Positions 17,378-25,215 of a stretch of 64,000 nucleotides of DNA are shown piece by piece; the first letter of the stretch is position 1, and each line of letters opens with the position of its first letter. Under the pieces are notes generated by a model. That model was not told where the DNA came from and did no database searches. It saw only the letters and a program-made list of their open reading frames with translations. The DNA is from Paenibacillus plantarum (lineage in GTDB: Bacteria; Bacillota; Bacilli; Paenibacillales; NBRC-103111): positions 372,001-436,000 of the forward strand of contig NZ_WHNY01000060.1 of NCBI RefSeq assembly GCF_013141695.1. Reading direction: 5' to 3'. The position numbers and the translations under genes were made by a program.

Positions 17378-17938
17378 CTACTTCTGCCCAGCTCCCACCT
17401 CCTTCACCGAGTAAGTCATCGTATACCGCTGCCCAGCGACTAGGGAAAGCATTCCTTCCATGGAAAGACGGATGAGCCACTCAGCAGCGATACGAATGTT
17501 CACATTGCACTCGGCTGCGACTTCTTGAAGCCGAATTTTGCCGTTACGTCGACTAGCGATCTGGAGGATAAACTGCTTTCGAAGCTCCCACACGTCCGCC
17601 TCAAGCTCAGCGATAGTGTGGGGATGTGGTTTACTGCTAGAAACGAGCCTTCTTTCTTCCAAAGGGATAACGTTGTTTCGATTTCCAGTCTTTTGCACTA
17701 TGTCTTTTTGATTTCCAGTCTTTAGCACTTGATCGACTCTTTTCCCAGTCTGTTGCACTTGGTTCTTTCTCTTCACGTTATTTTGCACTTGATCTATTCT
17801 CTTCTCACTCTCTTGCTCCCGGCCTACTCGCTCCCCTTCCTGCAACACTTGAAACCGATCCTCCAATCCCTTTTTCCAAAACAACCTACGATGCTTCTCG
17901 CGCATTCTGCGCAGCCACTGGCTACTATTTGTCTGCAT
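17378..17938 (-). CDS. Hypothetical protein with decapeptide repeats and winged-helix-like end
   Basis: A 186-residue basic protein not assigned to a family. Residues 1-30 are rich in Arg/Lys (WLRRMREKHRRLFWKK). Residues about 44-93 are five tandem 10-residue units of the type xxKRxxQVQx, encoded by a 30-bp DNA repeat at 17660-17809. The C-terminal part (IAELEADVWELRKQF, then GKIRLQEVAAECNVNIRIAAE and SMEGMLSLVAG) looks like a small helix-turn-helix or winged-helix domain. AAGGGGGC is 8 bases upstream of the ATG. A terminator-like hairpin lies in the leader (17972-18021). Its place in the tex-cmpA interval suggests a lineage-specific insertion. Confidence 0.6.
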   Translation of the reverse strand: MQTNSSQWLRRMREKHRRLFWKKGLEDRFQVLQEGERVGREQESEKRIDQVQNNVKRKNQVQQTGKRVDQVLKTGNQKDIVQKTGNRNNVIPLEERRLVSSSKPHPHTIAELEADVWELRKQFILQIASRRNGKIRLQEVAAECNVNIRIAAEWLIRLSMEGMLSLVAGQRYTMTYSVKEVGAGQK

Positions 17939-17971
17939 GTAAATAAGCCCCCTTTTTCAAAATAAATACGC

Positions 17972-18021
17972 AAAAAAAGCACAAACGAACGGCAGATAAA
18001 TCTGCAAGCTCGAGTGTGCTT
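17972..18021 (-). terminator. Terminator-like hairpin in the leader of the 17938 gene
   Basis: On the minus strand AAGCACA (18021-18015) pairs with TGTGCTT (17983-17977), with inner pairing CGAGC/GTTCG and GCAGAT/ATCTGC, followed by seven T residues. It ends about 35 bases upstream of the start codon of the minus-strand gene, in the position of an attenuator. It may instead simply stop transcription from upstream. Confidence 0.6.
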
Positions 18022-18183
18022 CACTCAGGTATGTATAGTTGTATTTACTTTTTGTTACATTTATTTACAGTATAGAGGGCACATTTCAAATATGCAACTA
18101 TTTTTTCTTGTTCTGCATCTCATCATGTTCATACCTTTTATCGTGTGTTTACTCTTTCTATCTGGGTTCTATGTACCCAATGG

Positions 18184-18217
18184 CAAAAAAGCCAGCACTT
18201 GTGGACAAGTACTAGCT
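18184..18217 (-). terminator. Rho-independent terminator of cmpA
   Basis: Twelve-bp hairpin (AGCTAGTACTTG / CAAGTGCTGGCT on the minus strand, two G-U pairs) followed by six or seven T residues, 7 bases after the cmpA stop codon. Confidence 0.85.
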
Positions 18218-18223
18218 TTCTCA

Positions 18224-18388
18224 TTAAAATTTACGTTTACTCGGTCCGTCCGTCGATTGGCTGTCAGGCCACTCCTCTTGTGAGCGGCGAGTGCGGTAAA
18301 AGTACCAGCTATCGTTCAATAATCGAATTTGTCTGCGGTTTTTGTTCTGGAAGGCACGCATTAATTGATTACAAAGCCATTGCGGCAT
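18224..18388 (-). CDS. cmpA: Cortex morphogenetic protein CmpA
   Basis: A 54-residue frame on the minus strand. The N-terminus is MPQWLCNQLMRAFQNKNRRQ, then IRLLNDSWYFYR, which follows the known CmpA pattern (MPxWLxxQxxRAFxxKNRxQIxLLNxCWFFYR) almost residue by residue. The last 20 residues are variable. In B. subtilis CmpA is a small mother-cell protein that, with the ClpXP protease, controls removal of defective spore coat protein SpoIVA and so couples coat and cortex assembly. It lies between tex and ydcK in both organisms. A GAAGGGG sequence 8-9 bases upstream and an own terminator support expression. The gene runs in the same direction as the preceding hypothetical gene (73 bases away). 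Confidence 0.9.
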   Translation of the reverse strand: MPQWLCNQLMRAFQNKNRRQIRLLNDSWYFYRTRRSQEEWPDSQSTDGPSKRKF

Positions 18389-18461
18389 ATGCCCATCCCC
18401 TTCTTCGCCATGTACTTATAGCATATGAAGAATGAAGGTATTGGGTGCAGGTCCCTTTATT

Positions 18462-18815
18462 TTAGAGCTCAAATTCCTCTTCGTACCACTGCTCAAGCTG
18501 AGCTTGCAGCGCACGAATTTCGGTCAACAACGAGATCAGCGGATACGATTTCTCTTGGATACCAGCGAACGTTTTCTCCAAACCATTGATATAATCCAAA
18601 CCTTGGATGAGTGTATACGTGGTACCGATCAACTCCAAGTCGTCACACTCCGCAATGACGCGTGGAAGCTGTGGCACATGGTCTGCGGTTAATTTCTCTA
18701 ATTCTTTGTGCAAACGTTGGTTCAAAGCCGTTAATTGATAGGAATAGGAGGAAGGCATTTCGACGAATTCCAGTTGTTGGTCAAGCTTCAATATCGCATA
18801 TCGCATTTGTGGCAT
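18462..18815 (-). CDS. Hypothetical protein, helical
   Basis: A 117-residue acidic protein with no family recognised. It is predicted to be almost wholly helical, with heptad-like leucine spacing (LDQQLEFVEM, ALNQRLHKELEKLTADH, LLTEIRALQAQLEQWYEEEF), so a coiled-coil or four-helix bundle is likely. The ATG at 18815 is used; a TTG at 18827 is also possible but sits too close to the AAAGGA sequence. The gene is upstream of cmpA on the same strand and divergent from ydcK. Its presence in the spore-gene interval is suggestive only. Confidence 0.65.
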   Translation of the reverse strand: MPQMRYAILKLDQQLEFVEMPSSYSYQLTALNQRLHKELEKLTADHVPQLPRVIAECDDLELIGTTYTLIQGLDYINGLEKTFAGIQEKSYPLISLLTEIRALQAQLEQWYEEEFEL

Positions 18816-18864
18816 GAGGTGGTTCAAATCCTTTCTGTATAGAGCGTTCGTTCTTCTTTTCTAC

Positions 18865-18894
18865 TTGACAGTATAGCCGTACATACGGTACAAA
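18865..18894 (+). promoter_or_regulatory. Promoter of the SprT-like gene with a palindrome in the spacer
   Basis: TTGACA (18865-18870), 18-bp spacer, TACAAA (18889-18894). The spacer holds the palindrome CCGTACATACGG (18877-18888), a possible operator. The SprT-like gene starts 58 bases downstream. Confidence 0.5.
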
Positions 18895-18952
18895 TTCAAG
18901 TAAGAACTTGTCTTTAGCCGTGCTAGTGACTTGTCATTGGGAGTGTTCGTAG

Positions 18953-19426
18953 ATGGAAGATCAAGAGCTGCAGCAATGGATCGAGCAGATTTCTATGGAA
19001 TCGTTTGGTAGACCCTTCGTTCACCAGGCGCGTTTTAACCGAAGATTGCGATCGACGGGTGGACGTTATTTTATGAAATCACATGATATTGAGATTAGTT
19101 GGAGCCAGTGGGAGACCTATGGGCGGGATGAAATCGAGAAGATTATCAAGCACGAGCTCTGCCATTATCATTTACATATTTTGAAGCGAGGCTATCAGCA
19201 TCGGGATCAGGATTTCAAAACCTTGCTTGCTCAAGTCGGAGGTACCCGATATTGCCAATCCTTACCGCGGCCCCGGGCGATACAACCCTATAAATATAGG
19301 ATAGAGTGCGTGAATTGCAAGACGGAGTATTATCGGAAACGTAAAATGGATGTCCGTAAATTTGCCTGTGGAAATTGCAGGGGAAAATTGAAATCGTATA
19401 CACTTGACTTAATAGCGCCTTCATAA
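18953..19426 (+). CDS. ydcK: SprT-like zinc protein YdcK
   Basis: A 157-residue protein of the SprT/Spartan-like family. The HExxH-type zinc site is IIKHELCHYHLHIL (about residues 62-73). A C-terminal zinc ribbon is formed by YRIECVNCKTEYYRKR and KFACGNCRG, with four cysteines in CxxC pairs. The family resembles metalloproteases that act on DNA-protein crosslinks, but the bacterial SprT-like proteins are poorly characterised. Position after tex and cmpA and just ahead of tRNA genes matches B. subtilis ydcK. The TTGACT -35 box of the tRNA promoter lies inside its final codons. Confidence 0.92.
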   Translation: MEDQELQQWIEQISMESFGRPFVHQARFNRRLRSTGGRYFMKSHDIEISWSQWETYGRDEIEKIIKHELCHYHLHILKRGYQHRDQDFKTLLAQVGGTRYCQSLPRPRAIQPYKYRIECVNCKTEYYRKRKMDVRKFACGNCRGKLKSYTLDLIAPS

Positions 19427-19432
19427 TAAAAT
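19404..19432 (+). promoter_or_regulatory. tRNA operon promoter
   Basis: TTGACT (19404-19409), 17-bp spacer, TAAAAT (19427-19432), 14 bases ahead of tRNA-Asn. It overlaps the last codons and stop of ydcK. Confidence 0.7.
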
Positions 19433-19445
19433 AATACTTGTTCAT

Positions 19446-19521
19446 TCCCTGATAGCTCAGTTGGTAGAGCACTCGACTGTTAATCGAGTTGTCACAGGTT
19501 CGAGTCCTGTTCGGGGAGCCA
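19446..19521 (+). tRNA. tRNA-Asn (GTT)
   Basis: Complete cloverleaf: acceptor TCCCTGA / TCGGGGA, D-loop AGCTCAGTTGGTAGAGC, anticodon loop CTGTTAA with anticodon GTT, T-arm GGTTCGAGTCC, discriminator G and an encoded CCA end. Confidence 0.97.
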
Positions 19522-19526
19522 TATAT

Positions 19527-19615
19527 GGAGAGATACCCAAGTGGCTATAAGGGGACCCTCTGCTAAGGGGTTAGACTGCGTAAGTGGTGCGAGGGTTCGA
19601 ATCCCTCTCTCTCCG
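19527..19615 (+). tRNA. tRNA-Ser (GCT)
   Basis: Acceptor GGAGAGA pairs with TCTCTCC, there is a long variable arm and a T-arm GGTTCGAATCC. The anticodon loop contains GCT, reading AGC/AGU serine codons. CCA is not encoded (the sequence continues TCA). Confidence 0.95.
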
Positions 19616-19621
19616 TCAAGA

Positions 19622-19660
19622 AATAAGTCCAATGGCATTCATGCCGTTGGGCTTATTTTT
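19622..19660 (+). terminator. Rho-independent terminator of the first tRNA pair
   Basis: A 16-bp hairpin (AATAAGTCCAATGGCA with TGCCGTTGGGCTTATT, loop TTCA) runs into five further T residues. Confidence 0.93.
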
Positions 19661-19760
19661 GCTCATCCGAATCTCAACCAATTCTAACAATTTTCTAATA
19701 AATGTTAAACGTTTGTCCTCTATAGTGAATAAAAAAAGCTTCACGATGGGGGAACTACCG

Positions 19761-21503
19761 GTGACTACATTTTTCTCGATACGTTTGCGTCTTATCTTAT
19801 TGCTATTAATTCCTTCTCTGTTGTATTTAGGTTCAAGCGTATATCTCCTAGAGGTAAACAAGTCCAATACGGATACGCTGACCTCCTCCTTGTATGAGAC
19901 GACGGAGAAGAGTGTGTCACTTATATTGAATGCGGACAGGGATATGTATCAAGCCATGAACGCTTATCAGTTGTTAGTGTCGGGCACCTTAACTGCTGAA
20001 GAGAAAACGAACCAGTTGAAGCTGCTGAAAGATAATATTGAACAAACGAATACAAGGGTTGGACAGGCCGTTACTATTTTAAAAGCAAAGGAATTACTGC
20101 AAACGGCACATGCGGAGACGAAAGTGACCATAGAGCAAAGTGCATCGAGCTTCCAAACTTCCTTTGACCAGTGGGTCAAAGAAGCGAATGCCGTCATTCA
20201 AGCGGGGAGTGTTGGCAAAGGCGTTTTGAATGAACCGAAGCTGATGGCCACCTTTGAGAAGGGACGCGAAGGGCTGAATGCTATTGGTGAAATTCTAGAC
20301 GTGCATGCTAAACAGAGCATTGACGATATTAAGCAGGAGAATAACGCAACAGCCAAAGGTGTTTACATCGGTGTGGCAGTTATCATCTTCATTTTGTTTG
20401 GAGCTGGCGGATTCGTGATCAGGAAGATCATGTCAGTGATTCGTAGGATTATAACCATTACGGGCGGGGTTGCTGCAGGAGATTTGCGTCATGAGGCTCA
20501 ATTGACGTATTCCAAGGATGAGCTGGGGCAGATTTCAGAATCGGTAGATCATATGGTTGCCAAAATGAGAGGATTGATCGGCACGATTGCTCACAATACG
20601 CAATTCGTACACGACGCTTCCGTAGAGCTGTCGGACAGCTCCAAAGAGTCTGCTCACGCTGCTGAACATGTCGCTTCGAATATTCAAGAAATGACGCAGG
20701 AAGTCGAAGTGCAAGCAAGAAGCAGTGAAGAAACGAGCCGAGCTATTGAGGAAATGGCGATTGGGATTCAACGTGTAGCAGAAAACTCAAGCGTTATGGC
20801 GGATCACTCCTCACTAACCTCCCAGCATGCAACACTCGGCAATGAGCTGCTCTCGAAGCTGCAACATCAGATCGTGAATATGCTAAGTTCGGTTGAACAG
20901 CTGTCTATGACGGTACAGTCGCTAACACGTAAATCGGATGAGATTGGGCAAATCGCCTCGAGCATCACGAGCTTCGCGAACCAGACCAATCTCTTGTCGC
21001 TGAATGCGTCTATTGAGGCAGCTAGAGCAGGTGAGCATGGCAAAGGGTTCAATGTCGTCGCCCAAGAAATCCGCAAACTGGCCTCACAATCCATCGAATC
21101 CGCCGACGGCATCAACCAGTTGATCCACGAGACGAGAGTCGAGATTGCTAGTGTATCCCAGTCGATGAATGCGACGAAGCAGGAAGCGAGCACCGGCTCA
21201 CAAATGATGCAAGAAGTGAACCAGAGCTTCGAAACGATCATGCAATCTGTGACACATATCGTCACGCAGATTCATGAGACATCAGCCATAACAGAGCAAA
21301 TGTCGGCTAGCTCGGAAGAAATTTCGGCGACGATGGACCAGTCAGCGTCAAGCTCGTCCCACATTCTGACGAGATCTCAGACGGTGGCAGCAGCCACAGA
21401 GGAACAGCTTGCCATGATGCAGAATATTGCTGCTGCGTCGGAACAGCTGAAGTCCGTCGTGGATACATTAAACGAGTCTGTGTCCTATTTTAAAATCAAA
21501 TAG
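19761..21503 (+). CDS. Methyl-accepting chemotaxis protein
   Basis: A 580-residue transmembrane receptor. A first membrane span ([20 protein letters not shown]) is followed by an extracellular four-helix-type sensor region of about 170 residues, a second span ([17 protein letters not shown]), a HAMP domain and a long cytoplasmic signalling coiled coil. The hairpin tip that contacts CheA/CheW is visible in [20 protein letters not shown] and [20 protein letters not shown] 19761 is chosen because GGGGGA lies 8 bases upstream; ATG 19746 would add five residues with no clear ribosome binding site. The ligand is unknown. It stands alone between two tRNA pairs, with no chemotaxis kinase genes nearby. 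Confidence 0.92.
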   Translation: MTTFFSIRLRLILLLLIPSLLYLGSSVYLLEVNKSNTDTLTSSLYETTEKSVSLILNADRDMYQAMNAYQLLVSGTLTAEEKTNQLKLLKDNIEQTNTRVGQAVTILKAKELLQTAHAETKVTIEQSASSFQTSFDQWVKEANAVIQAGSVGKGVLNEPKLMATFEKGREGLNAIGEILDVHAKQSIDDIKQENNATAKGVYIGVAVIIFILFGAGGFVIRKIMSVIRRIITITGGVAAGDLRHEAQLTYSKDELGQISESVDHMVAKMRGLIGTIAHNTQFVHDASVELSDSSKESAHAAEHVASNIQEMTQEVEVQARSSEETSRAIEEMAIGIQRVAENSSVMADHSSLTSQHATLGNELLSKLQHQIVNMLSSVEQLSMTVQSLTRKSDEIGQIASSITSFANQTNLLSLNASIEAARAGEHGKGFNVVAQEIRKLASQSIESADGINQLIHETRVEIASVSQSMNATKQEASTGSQMMQEVNQSFETIMQSVTHIVTQIHETSAITEQMSASSEEISATMDQSASSSSHILTRSQTVAAATEEQLAMMQNIAAASEQLKSVVDTLNESVSYFKIK

Positions 21504-21598
21504 TGAGTTGAAAGGAGGAGTTCTCATGGTTTATGCAGCATGGGCATGCGGGCTCCTCACTTGTAAGCTTCAACTAGTTTTATTACCAATAATTAGGC

Positions 21599-21627
21599 TT
21601 GTCAAAGAGCCGGGAATCCTTTATAAT
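21599..21627 (+). promoter_or_regulatory. Promoter of the tRNA-Glu/tRNA-Leu pair
   Basis: TTGTCA (21599-21604), exactly 17-bp spacer, TATAAT (21622-21627), 48 bases ahead of tRNA-Glu. A near-consensus housekeeping promoter. Confidence 0.85.
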
Positions 21628-21674
21628 AACACTTGTCGTCCATAACGGGCTGAATTGTTCAATGACGATGTTAT

Positions 21675-21746
21675 GGCCCGTTGGTCAAGTGGTTAAGACA
21701 CCTCCCTTTCACGGAGGTAACAGGGGTTCGAGTCCCCTACGGGTCA
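21675..21746 (+). tRNA. tRNA-Glu (TTC)
   Basis: Acceptor GGCCCGT / ACGGGTC, D-loop GGTCAAGTGGTTAAGAC, anticodon loop CTTTCAC with anticodon TTC, T-arm GGTTCGAGTCC. CCA is not encoded. Confidence 0.95.
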
Positions 21747-21763
21747 TTGTTTTATTCTCTCAT

Positions 21764-21845
21764 GCGGTCGTGGTGGAACGGCAGACACACCATCTTGAGG
21801 GGGTGGCGCTCACAAGGCGTGGGGGTTCAAATCCCCCCGACCGCA
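21764..21845 (+). tRNA. tRNA-Leu (GAG)
   Basis: Acceptor GCGGTCG / CGACCGC, anticodon stem CCATC / GGTGG with loop TTGAGGG (anticodon GAG), long variable arm and T-arm GGTTCAAATCC. CCA is not encoded. Confidence 0.94.
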
Positions 21846-21864
21846 TCCCAGTTTTACATGTAGG

Positions 21865-21893
21865 AAACCCTTACTTCGGTAAGGGTTTTTTCT
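21865..21893 (+). terminator. Rho-independent terminator of the second tRNA pair
   Basis: AAACCCTTAC / GTAAGGGTTT, a 10-bp stem with a TTCG tetraloop, followed by T residues. Confidence 0.95.
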
Positions 21894-22004
21894 GTTTTAT
21901 GGTTTGCTTTTTAATATCTCGACCGCATGTTCCCTCGCTAAGAGGGATATTTGTCGATTGTGAGATAGCAATTATTCATTATCTCCTGTGAGTCCCTCAG
22001 CAAA

Positions 22005-22027
22005 AAGGTTGAAAAATGTTCAACCTT
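22005..22027 (+). promoter_or_regulatory. Inverted repeat upstream of the first sulfatase
   Basis: AAGGTTGAA and TTCAACCTT form an exact 9-bp inverted repeat with a 5-base gap, 78 bases before the sulfatase start. It may be an operator, or a weak terminator since it lacks a T-run. AT-rich DNA follows, but no clear -10/-35 pair was found. Confidence 0.5.
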
Positions 22028-22104
22028 ATATAGATTGAAAATTATGAATACAATAGATACATATTAATGAAAACCCTTACATCATGAGGAGGAGGATTGT
22101 ACGT

Positions 22105-23565
22105 ATGAGAATGATTTACTTAGATATTGATTCGCTTCGTCCGGATCATATGAGTTGTTATGGCTACAAGAGGCAGACGACTCCGAATATCGATAAAATT
22201 GCATCGGAAGGGGTTAGATTCAACAGCTGCTATACGGCTTCATCGCCCTGTGTTCCATCAAGAGCGAGTTTTATGTCAGGTCGATTCGGTATTAACCATG
22301 GGGCATTGACACATTGGGGACCTGGCGGAGAGTTCCAATATCCAGATGGAGATGGACACAGCGAAGAGGTTCCGTTCTTTACAAGGTATCTGCGCAACGC
22401 TGGCTATAAAACAGTTACCTTCTCTACGTTTGGCGATCGGCATCATGCATGGTGGTACTTCGCAGGTTGGAACGAGGTGCATACGCACTCATTGAAGGAA
22501 GGCAACGAGAACGCTGATGAAGTAAATGGTGCCGTAATCCCATGGTTGAAACAACACGGCAAAGAAGAGAATTACTTCCTCCATATCCAATACTGGGACC
22601 CCCACACGTTCTACACGTACCCCATCGAGTACATGGAACGTTGGAAGGATGAACCGCTTAAAGAATTTCCGGATGAAGCGACGATCGCGAGTCAACAGCA
22701 AGACAGTTTCCCGCGTTCTGCTCAGTTCCTTCACTGGGGCAATAAATTTCCGGCAACAATGCCTGCACAAATTACGAACCGTGCTGATTTGAAGCATGCC
22801 ATTGATGGTTATGACGGTGGCATCAGTTACATGGATAAGTATGTGGGTGAACTCTTGGATACGCTGAGAGAGCTCGGCATCGAAGATGATGTGTGCTTCA
22901 TTATCAGTGCTGACCATGCAGAATCTATGGGTGAGCAAGGGATCTATCTCGAGCACGCAAGTGCTACAGAGGCTGTTCATCATATCCCTCTCATCATTAA
23001 AGTTCCTGGCGTTACTCAGCCTGGACAAGTTATTGATGGGTTCGTTTATAATGTTGACGTAATTGCCACTATAACGGATATGGTCGGATTGCAAATACCC
23101 GTGGGTTGGGATGGCAAGTCGTTTCTGTCTACATTGAAAGGTGAGCACTGGCAAGGCCGTGATTATTTGGTTATGGATCACGCGCTATATGTATGCCAGC
23201 GAGCTGTGCGTGATGAGAAATGGTACTTCATCCGTACGTATCATCCAGGTCTATACCTGCATTTTGATGAAGTGACCTTGTATGACATGGTGAATGATCC
23301 AAACCAATTGCGGAACGTGGCTGCTGACTATCCAGAGATTGTAAGAGAAATGGATCACAGGCTCTCGTCTTGGCAGCATGAACAGTCGCGGAAGCCGGGT
23401 TATAAAGTAGATCCGATGCAAAAGGTGCTGGAAACCGGTCCATGGAAATACCTAAAACCAGAGGACTGGGTGCGCAGATTAGAGAAGGCTGGATGGCAAA
23501 GTGAAGCTAATATAATCAGAAACCAATATAAGAGTGAGGCCTTGCAACCTGCCTATGACGGGTAG
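22105..23565 (+). CDS. Sulfatase, Cys-type
   Basis: A 486-residue sulfatase of the alkaline-phosphatase superfamily, with no signal peptide, so it is cytoplasmic. The N-terminus MIYLDIDSLRPDHMSCYGY holds the metal-binding aspartates. The catalytic signature is SSPCVPSRASFMSGR; the cysteine (C-x-P-x-R) must be oxidised to formylglycine by a maturation enzyme that is not in this window. A second metal site is in FIISADHAESMGEQG. It would hydrolyse a sulfate ester inside the cell. The upstream AGGAGGAGG (22086-22094) and 9-base spacing select ATG 22105; the ATG at 22084 lies directly in front of this site. It is followed at 32 bases by an SsuC-like permease, so the sulfatase probably acts on a compound that the transporter brings in (inference). 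Confidence 0.92.
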   Translation: MRMIYLDIDSLRPDHMSCYGYKRQTTPNIDKIASEGVRFNSCYTASSPCVPSRASFMSGRFGINHGALTHWGPGGEFQYPDGDGHSEEVPFFTRYLRNAGYKTVTFSTFGDRHHAWWYFAGWNEVHTHSLKEGNENADEVNGAVIPWLKQHGKEENYFLHIQYWDPHTFYTYPIEYMERWKDEPLKEFPDEATIASQQQDSFPRSAQFLHWGNKFPATMPAQITNRADLKHAIDGYDGGISYMDKYVGELLDTLRELGIEDDVCFIISADHAESMGEQGIYLEHASATEAVHHIPLIIKVPGVTQPGQVIDGFVYNVDVIATITDMVGLQIPVGWDGKSFLSTLKGEHWQGRDYLVMDHALYVCQRAVRDEKWYFIRTYHPGLYLHFDEVTLYDMVNDPNQLRNVAADYPEIVREMDHRLSSWQHEQSRKPGYKVDPMQKVLETGPWKYLKPEDWVRRLEKAGWQSEANIIRNQYKSEALQPAYDG

Positions 23566-23597
23566 CTGTTGAATCAACTTAGAAGGAGTATACTACT

Positions 23598-24359
23598 ATG
23601 AATAAGATTCCAAAATGGCTGCTAACGATTATCTCCATCGTTGCCGGGCTTGTCGTATGGTACCTGCTCTCTGCAATACCAAGTGTTGGAGCGATCATAA
23701 CGACCCCTATTAGAGTATTGAAAACATTTCAAGCTGAAGTTGCCAGCGGTCGTATGTTAACGAATGTGTGGGCGAGCCTGCTGCGTGTACTCGGCGGTTT
23801 CTCGCTGGGATTGATCGTTGCGATTCCGGTTGCATTTGTCATGGCTTGGTATGCTATTGCTCGTGCAATTGTGGACCCTTGGATCCAATTTTTCCGTACA
23901 ATTCCGCCAATTGCCCTAATCCCTCTCGTTATCGTATCGCAAGGTGTAGGGGAATCTGCGAAAATCAGTGTGATTTTTGTTTCAACTTTCTTGGTTATGG
24001 TGATCTCCATTTTTCAGGGAGTTCGGAATGTGGACCCCACGCTCATACGAGCAGCTAGAGTGCTAGGTGCCACAGATAAACATATTTTCCTAGAAGTGAT
24101 TGTTCCTGCCTCATTTCCTTATATTCTTGTTGGTGTAAGACTCGGGCTTGCTGCGGCATGGACGACCTTAGTCGCGGCAGAGCTGACAGGAGCTAACAAA
24201 GGGCTTGGCAATATGATTATGGAAGCGAGTTTGTATTTCCGCATGGATGTTGTTATTTTAGGAATCATCGTCATAGGCATTATTGGACTTTCAATGGATA
24301 AATTCGTTCTCTTCTTGGAAAGGAGGCTGACAGGATGGCAGGAACTGCGGCAGGGATGA
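23598..24359 (+). CDS. ABC transporter permease, SsuC/TauC type
   Basis: A 253-residue membrane protein with about six spans and the BPD_transp_1 fold. The EAA loop that contacts the ATPase is in RAARVLGATDKHIFLEVIVP. The pattern FFRTIPPIALIPLVI and LAAAWTTLVAAELTGANKGLG is typical of the nitrate/sulfonate/taurine permease group. It overlaps the start of the ATPase gene by 25 bases. Together with the ATPase and the binding lipoprotein it forms a full importer of the SsuABC type; the substrate may be a sulfonate or sulfate ester given the sulfatase in the same unit. Confidence 0.92.
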   Translation: MNKIPKWLLTIISIVAGLVVWYLLSAIPSVGAIITTPIRVLKTFQAEVASGRMLTNVWASLLRVLGGFSLGLIVAIPVAFVMAWYAIARAIVDPWIQFFRTIPPIALIPLVIVSQGVGESAKISVIFVSTFLVMVISIFQGVRNVDPTLIRAARVLGATDKHIFLEVIVPASFPYILVGVRLGLAAAWTTLVAAELTGANKGLGNMIMEASLYFRMDVVILGIIVIGIIGLSMDKFVLFLERRLTGWQELRQG

Positions 24360-25162
24360 TTCAAGGGAATGTGCAACGCGGCTCAGCGTCTAGCAAGATT
24401 GAGATTCGCGGACTCTCCAAGGTATACAATGGACGTAATGGCGAGACAATAGCCCTTCAAAATACAGACCTTTCTATTATGGAAAATGAATTCGTTTGTG
24501 TCGTAGGCCCGAGCGGTTGCGGCAAAACGACGTTGCTAAACATTATTGGCGGCTTAGAGGAAGCGACATCCGGCTCAGTCAAAGTCGATGGTGTAGAAGT
24601 CAAAGGTCCAGGTAAGGAGCGCGGCGTGGTGTTTCAGCAGTACGCGTTGTTCCCTTGGAAAACTGTACTGAAGAATATCGAGTTTGGTTTGAAACTGCGT
24701 GGATTAAACAAGCAGGAACGCCTTGAGCGGGCAGAGCATTATTTGGAACTGGTTGGATTGAAAGACTTTGCCCATGCGTATCCGAAGGAGCTGTCAGGCG
24801 GAATGAAGCAGCGTGTAGCTATCGCTAGAGCTTATGCTGTTGAGCCTGAAGTACTGCTCATGGATGAGCCATTTGGGGCACTGGATGCTCAAACAAGAGC
24901 GCAGCTGCAGGAAGAACTGCTTAAGACTTGGCAGAAGGAAAAGAAAACTTGTTTTTTCATTACGCACGATGTGGAAGAAGCCGTCATTTTGGCACAGCGA
25001 GTCATTATAATGAGCGCTAGACCTGGGCGTATTAAAGAAATTATTGATGTAGATATCCCTTACCCGCGAGATCAGTCAACAAAACTGGATGAACGCTTCG
25101 TTCGGATCAAGAATGAAATTTGGTCTAAAGTTTACCAAGAATATTTAGAGGTATCTAAATAA
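24335..25162 (+). CDS. ABC transporter ATP-binding protein, SsuB/TauB type
   Basis: A 275-residue ATPase with all expected motifs: Walker A GPSGCGKTT, Q-loop FQQYALFPW, signature LSGGMKQR, Walker B VLLMDEPFGALD and the switch histidine in FITHDVEEAV. The Q-loop and the C-terminal SARPGRIKEIIDVDIPYPR segment resemble the SsuB/TauB/NrtD group. Start ATG 24335 has AAGGAGG 8 bases upstream, inside the permease gene. It powers the importer formed with the flanking permease and binding protein. Confidence 0.93.
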   Translation: MAGTAAGMIQGNVQRGSASSKIEIRGLSKVYNGRNGETIALQNTDLSIMENEFVCVVGPSGCGKTTLLNIIGGLEEATSGSVKVDGVEVKGPGKERGVVFQQYALFPWKTVLKNIEFGLKLRGLNKQERLERAEHYLELVGLKDFAHAYPKELSGGMKQRVAIARAYAVEPEVLLMDEPFGALDAQTRAQLQEELLKTWQKEKKTCFFITHDVEEAVILAQRVIIMSARPGRIKEIIDVDIPYPRDQSTKLDERFVRIKNEIWSKVYQEYLEVSK

Positions 25163-25215
25163 GGGACTTATTCGTAGAAAGCTGAAAATACAGAAGACAT
25201 AGGGAGGGTATTATC

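Noticed and set aside
18083-18283. A hydrophobic plus-strand frame of about 66 codons opposite cmpA
   Set aside because: It lacks a ribosome binding site and is antisense to the convincing cmpA gene and its terminator.
21526-21645. A 39-codon frame after the chemotaxis receptor with an AAAGGAGGAG upstream
   Set aside because: The composition is not protein-like and the frame runs through the near-consensus tRNA-Glu promoter; conservation would be needed to accept it.
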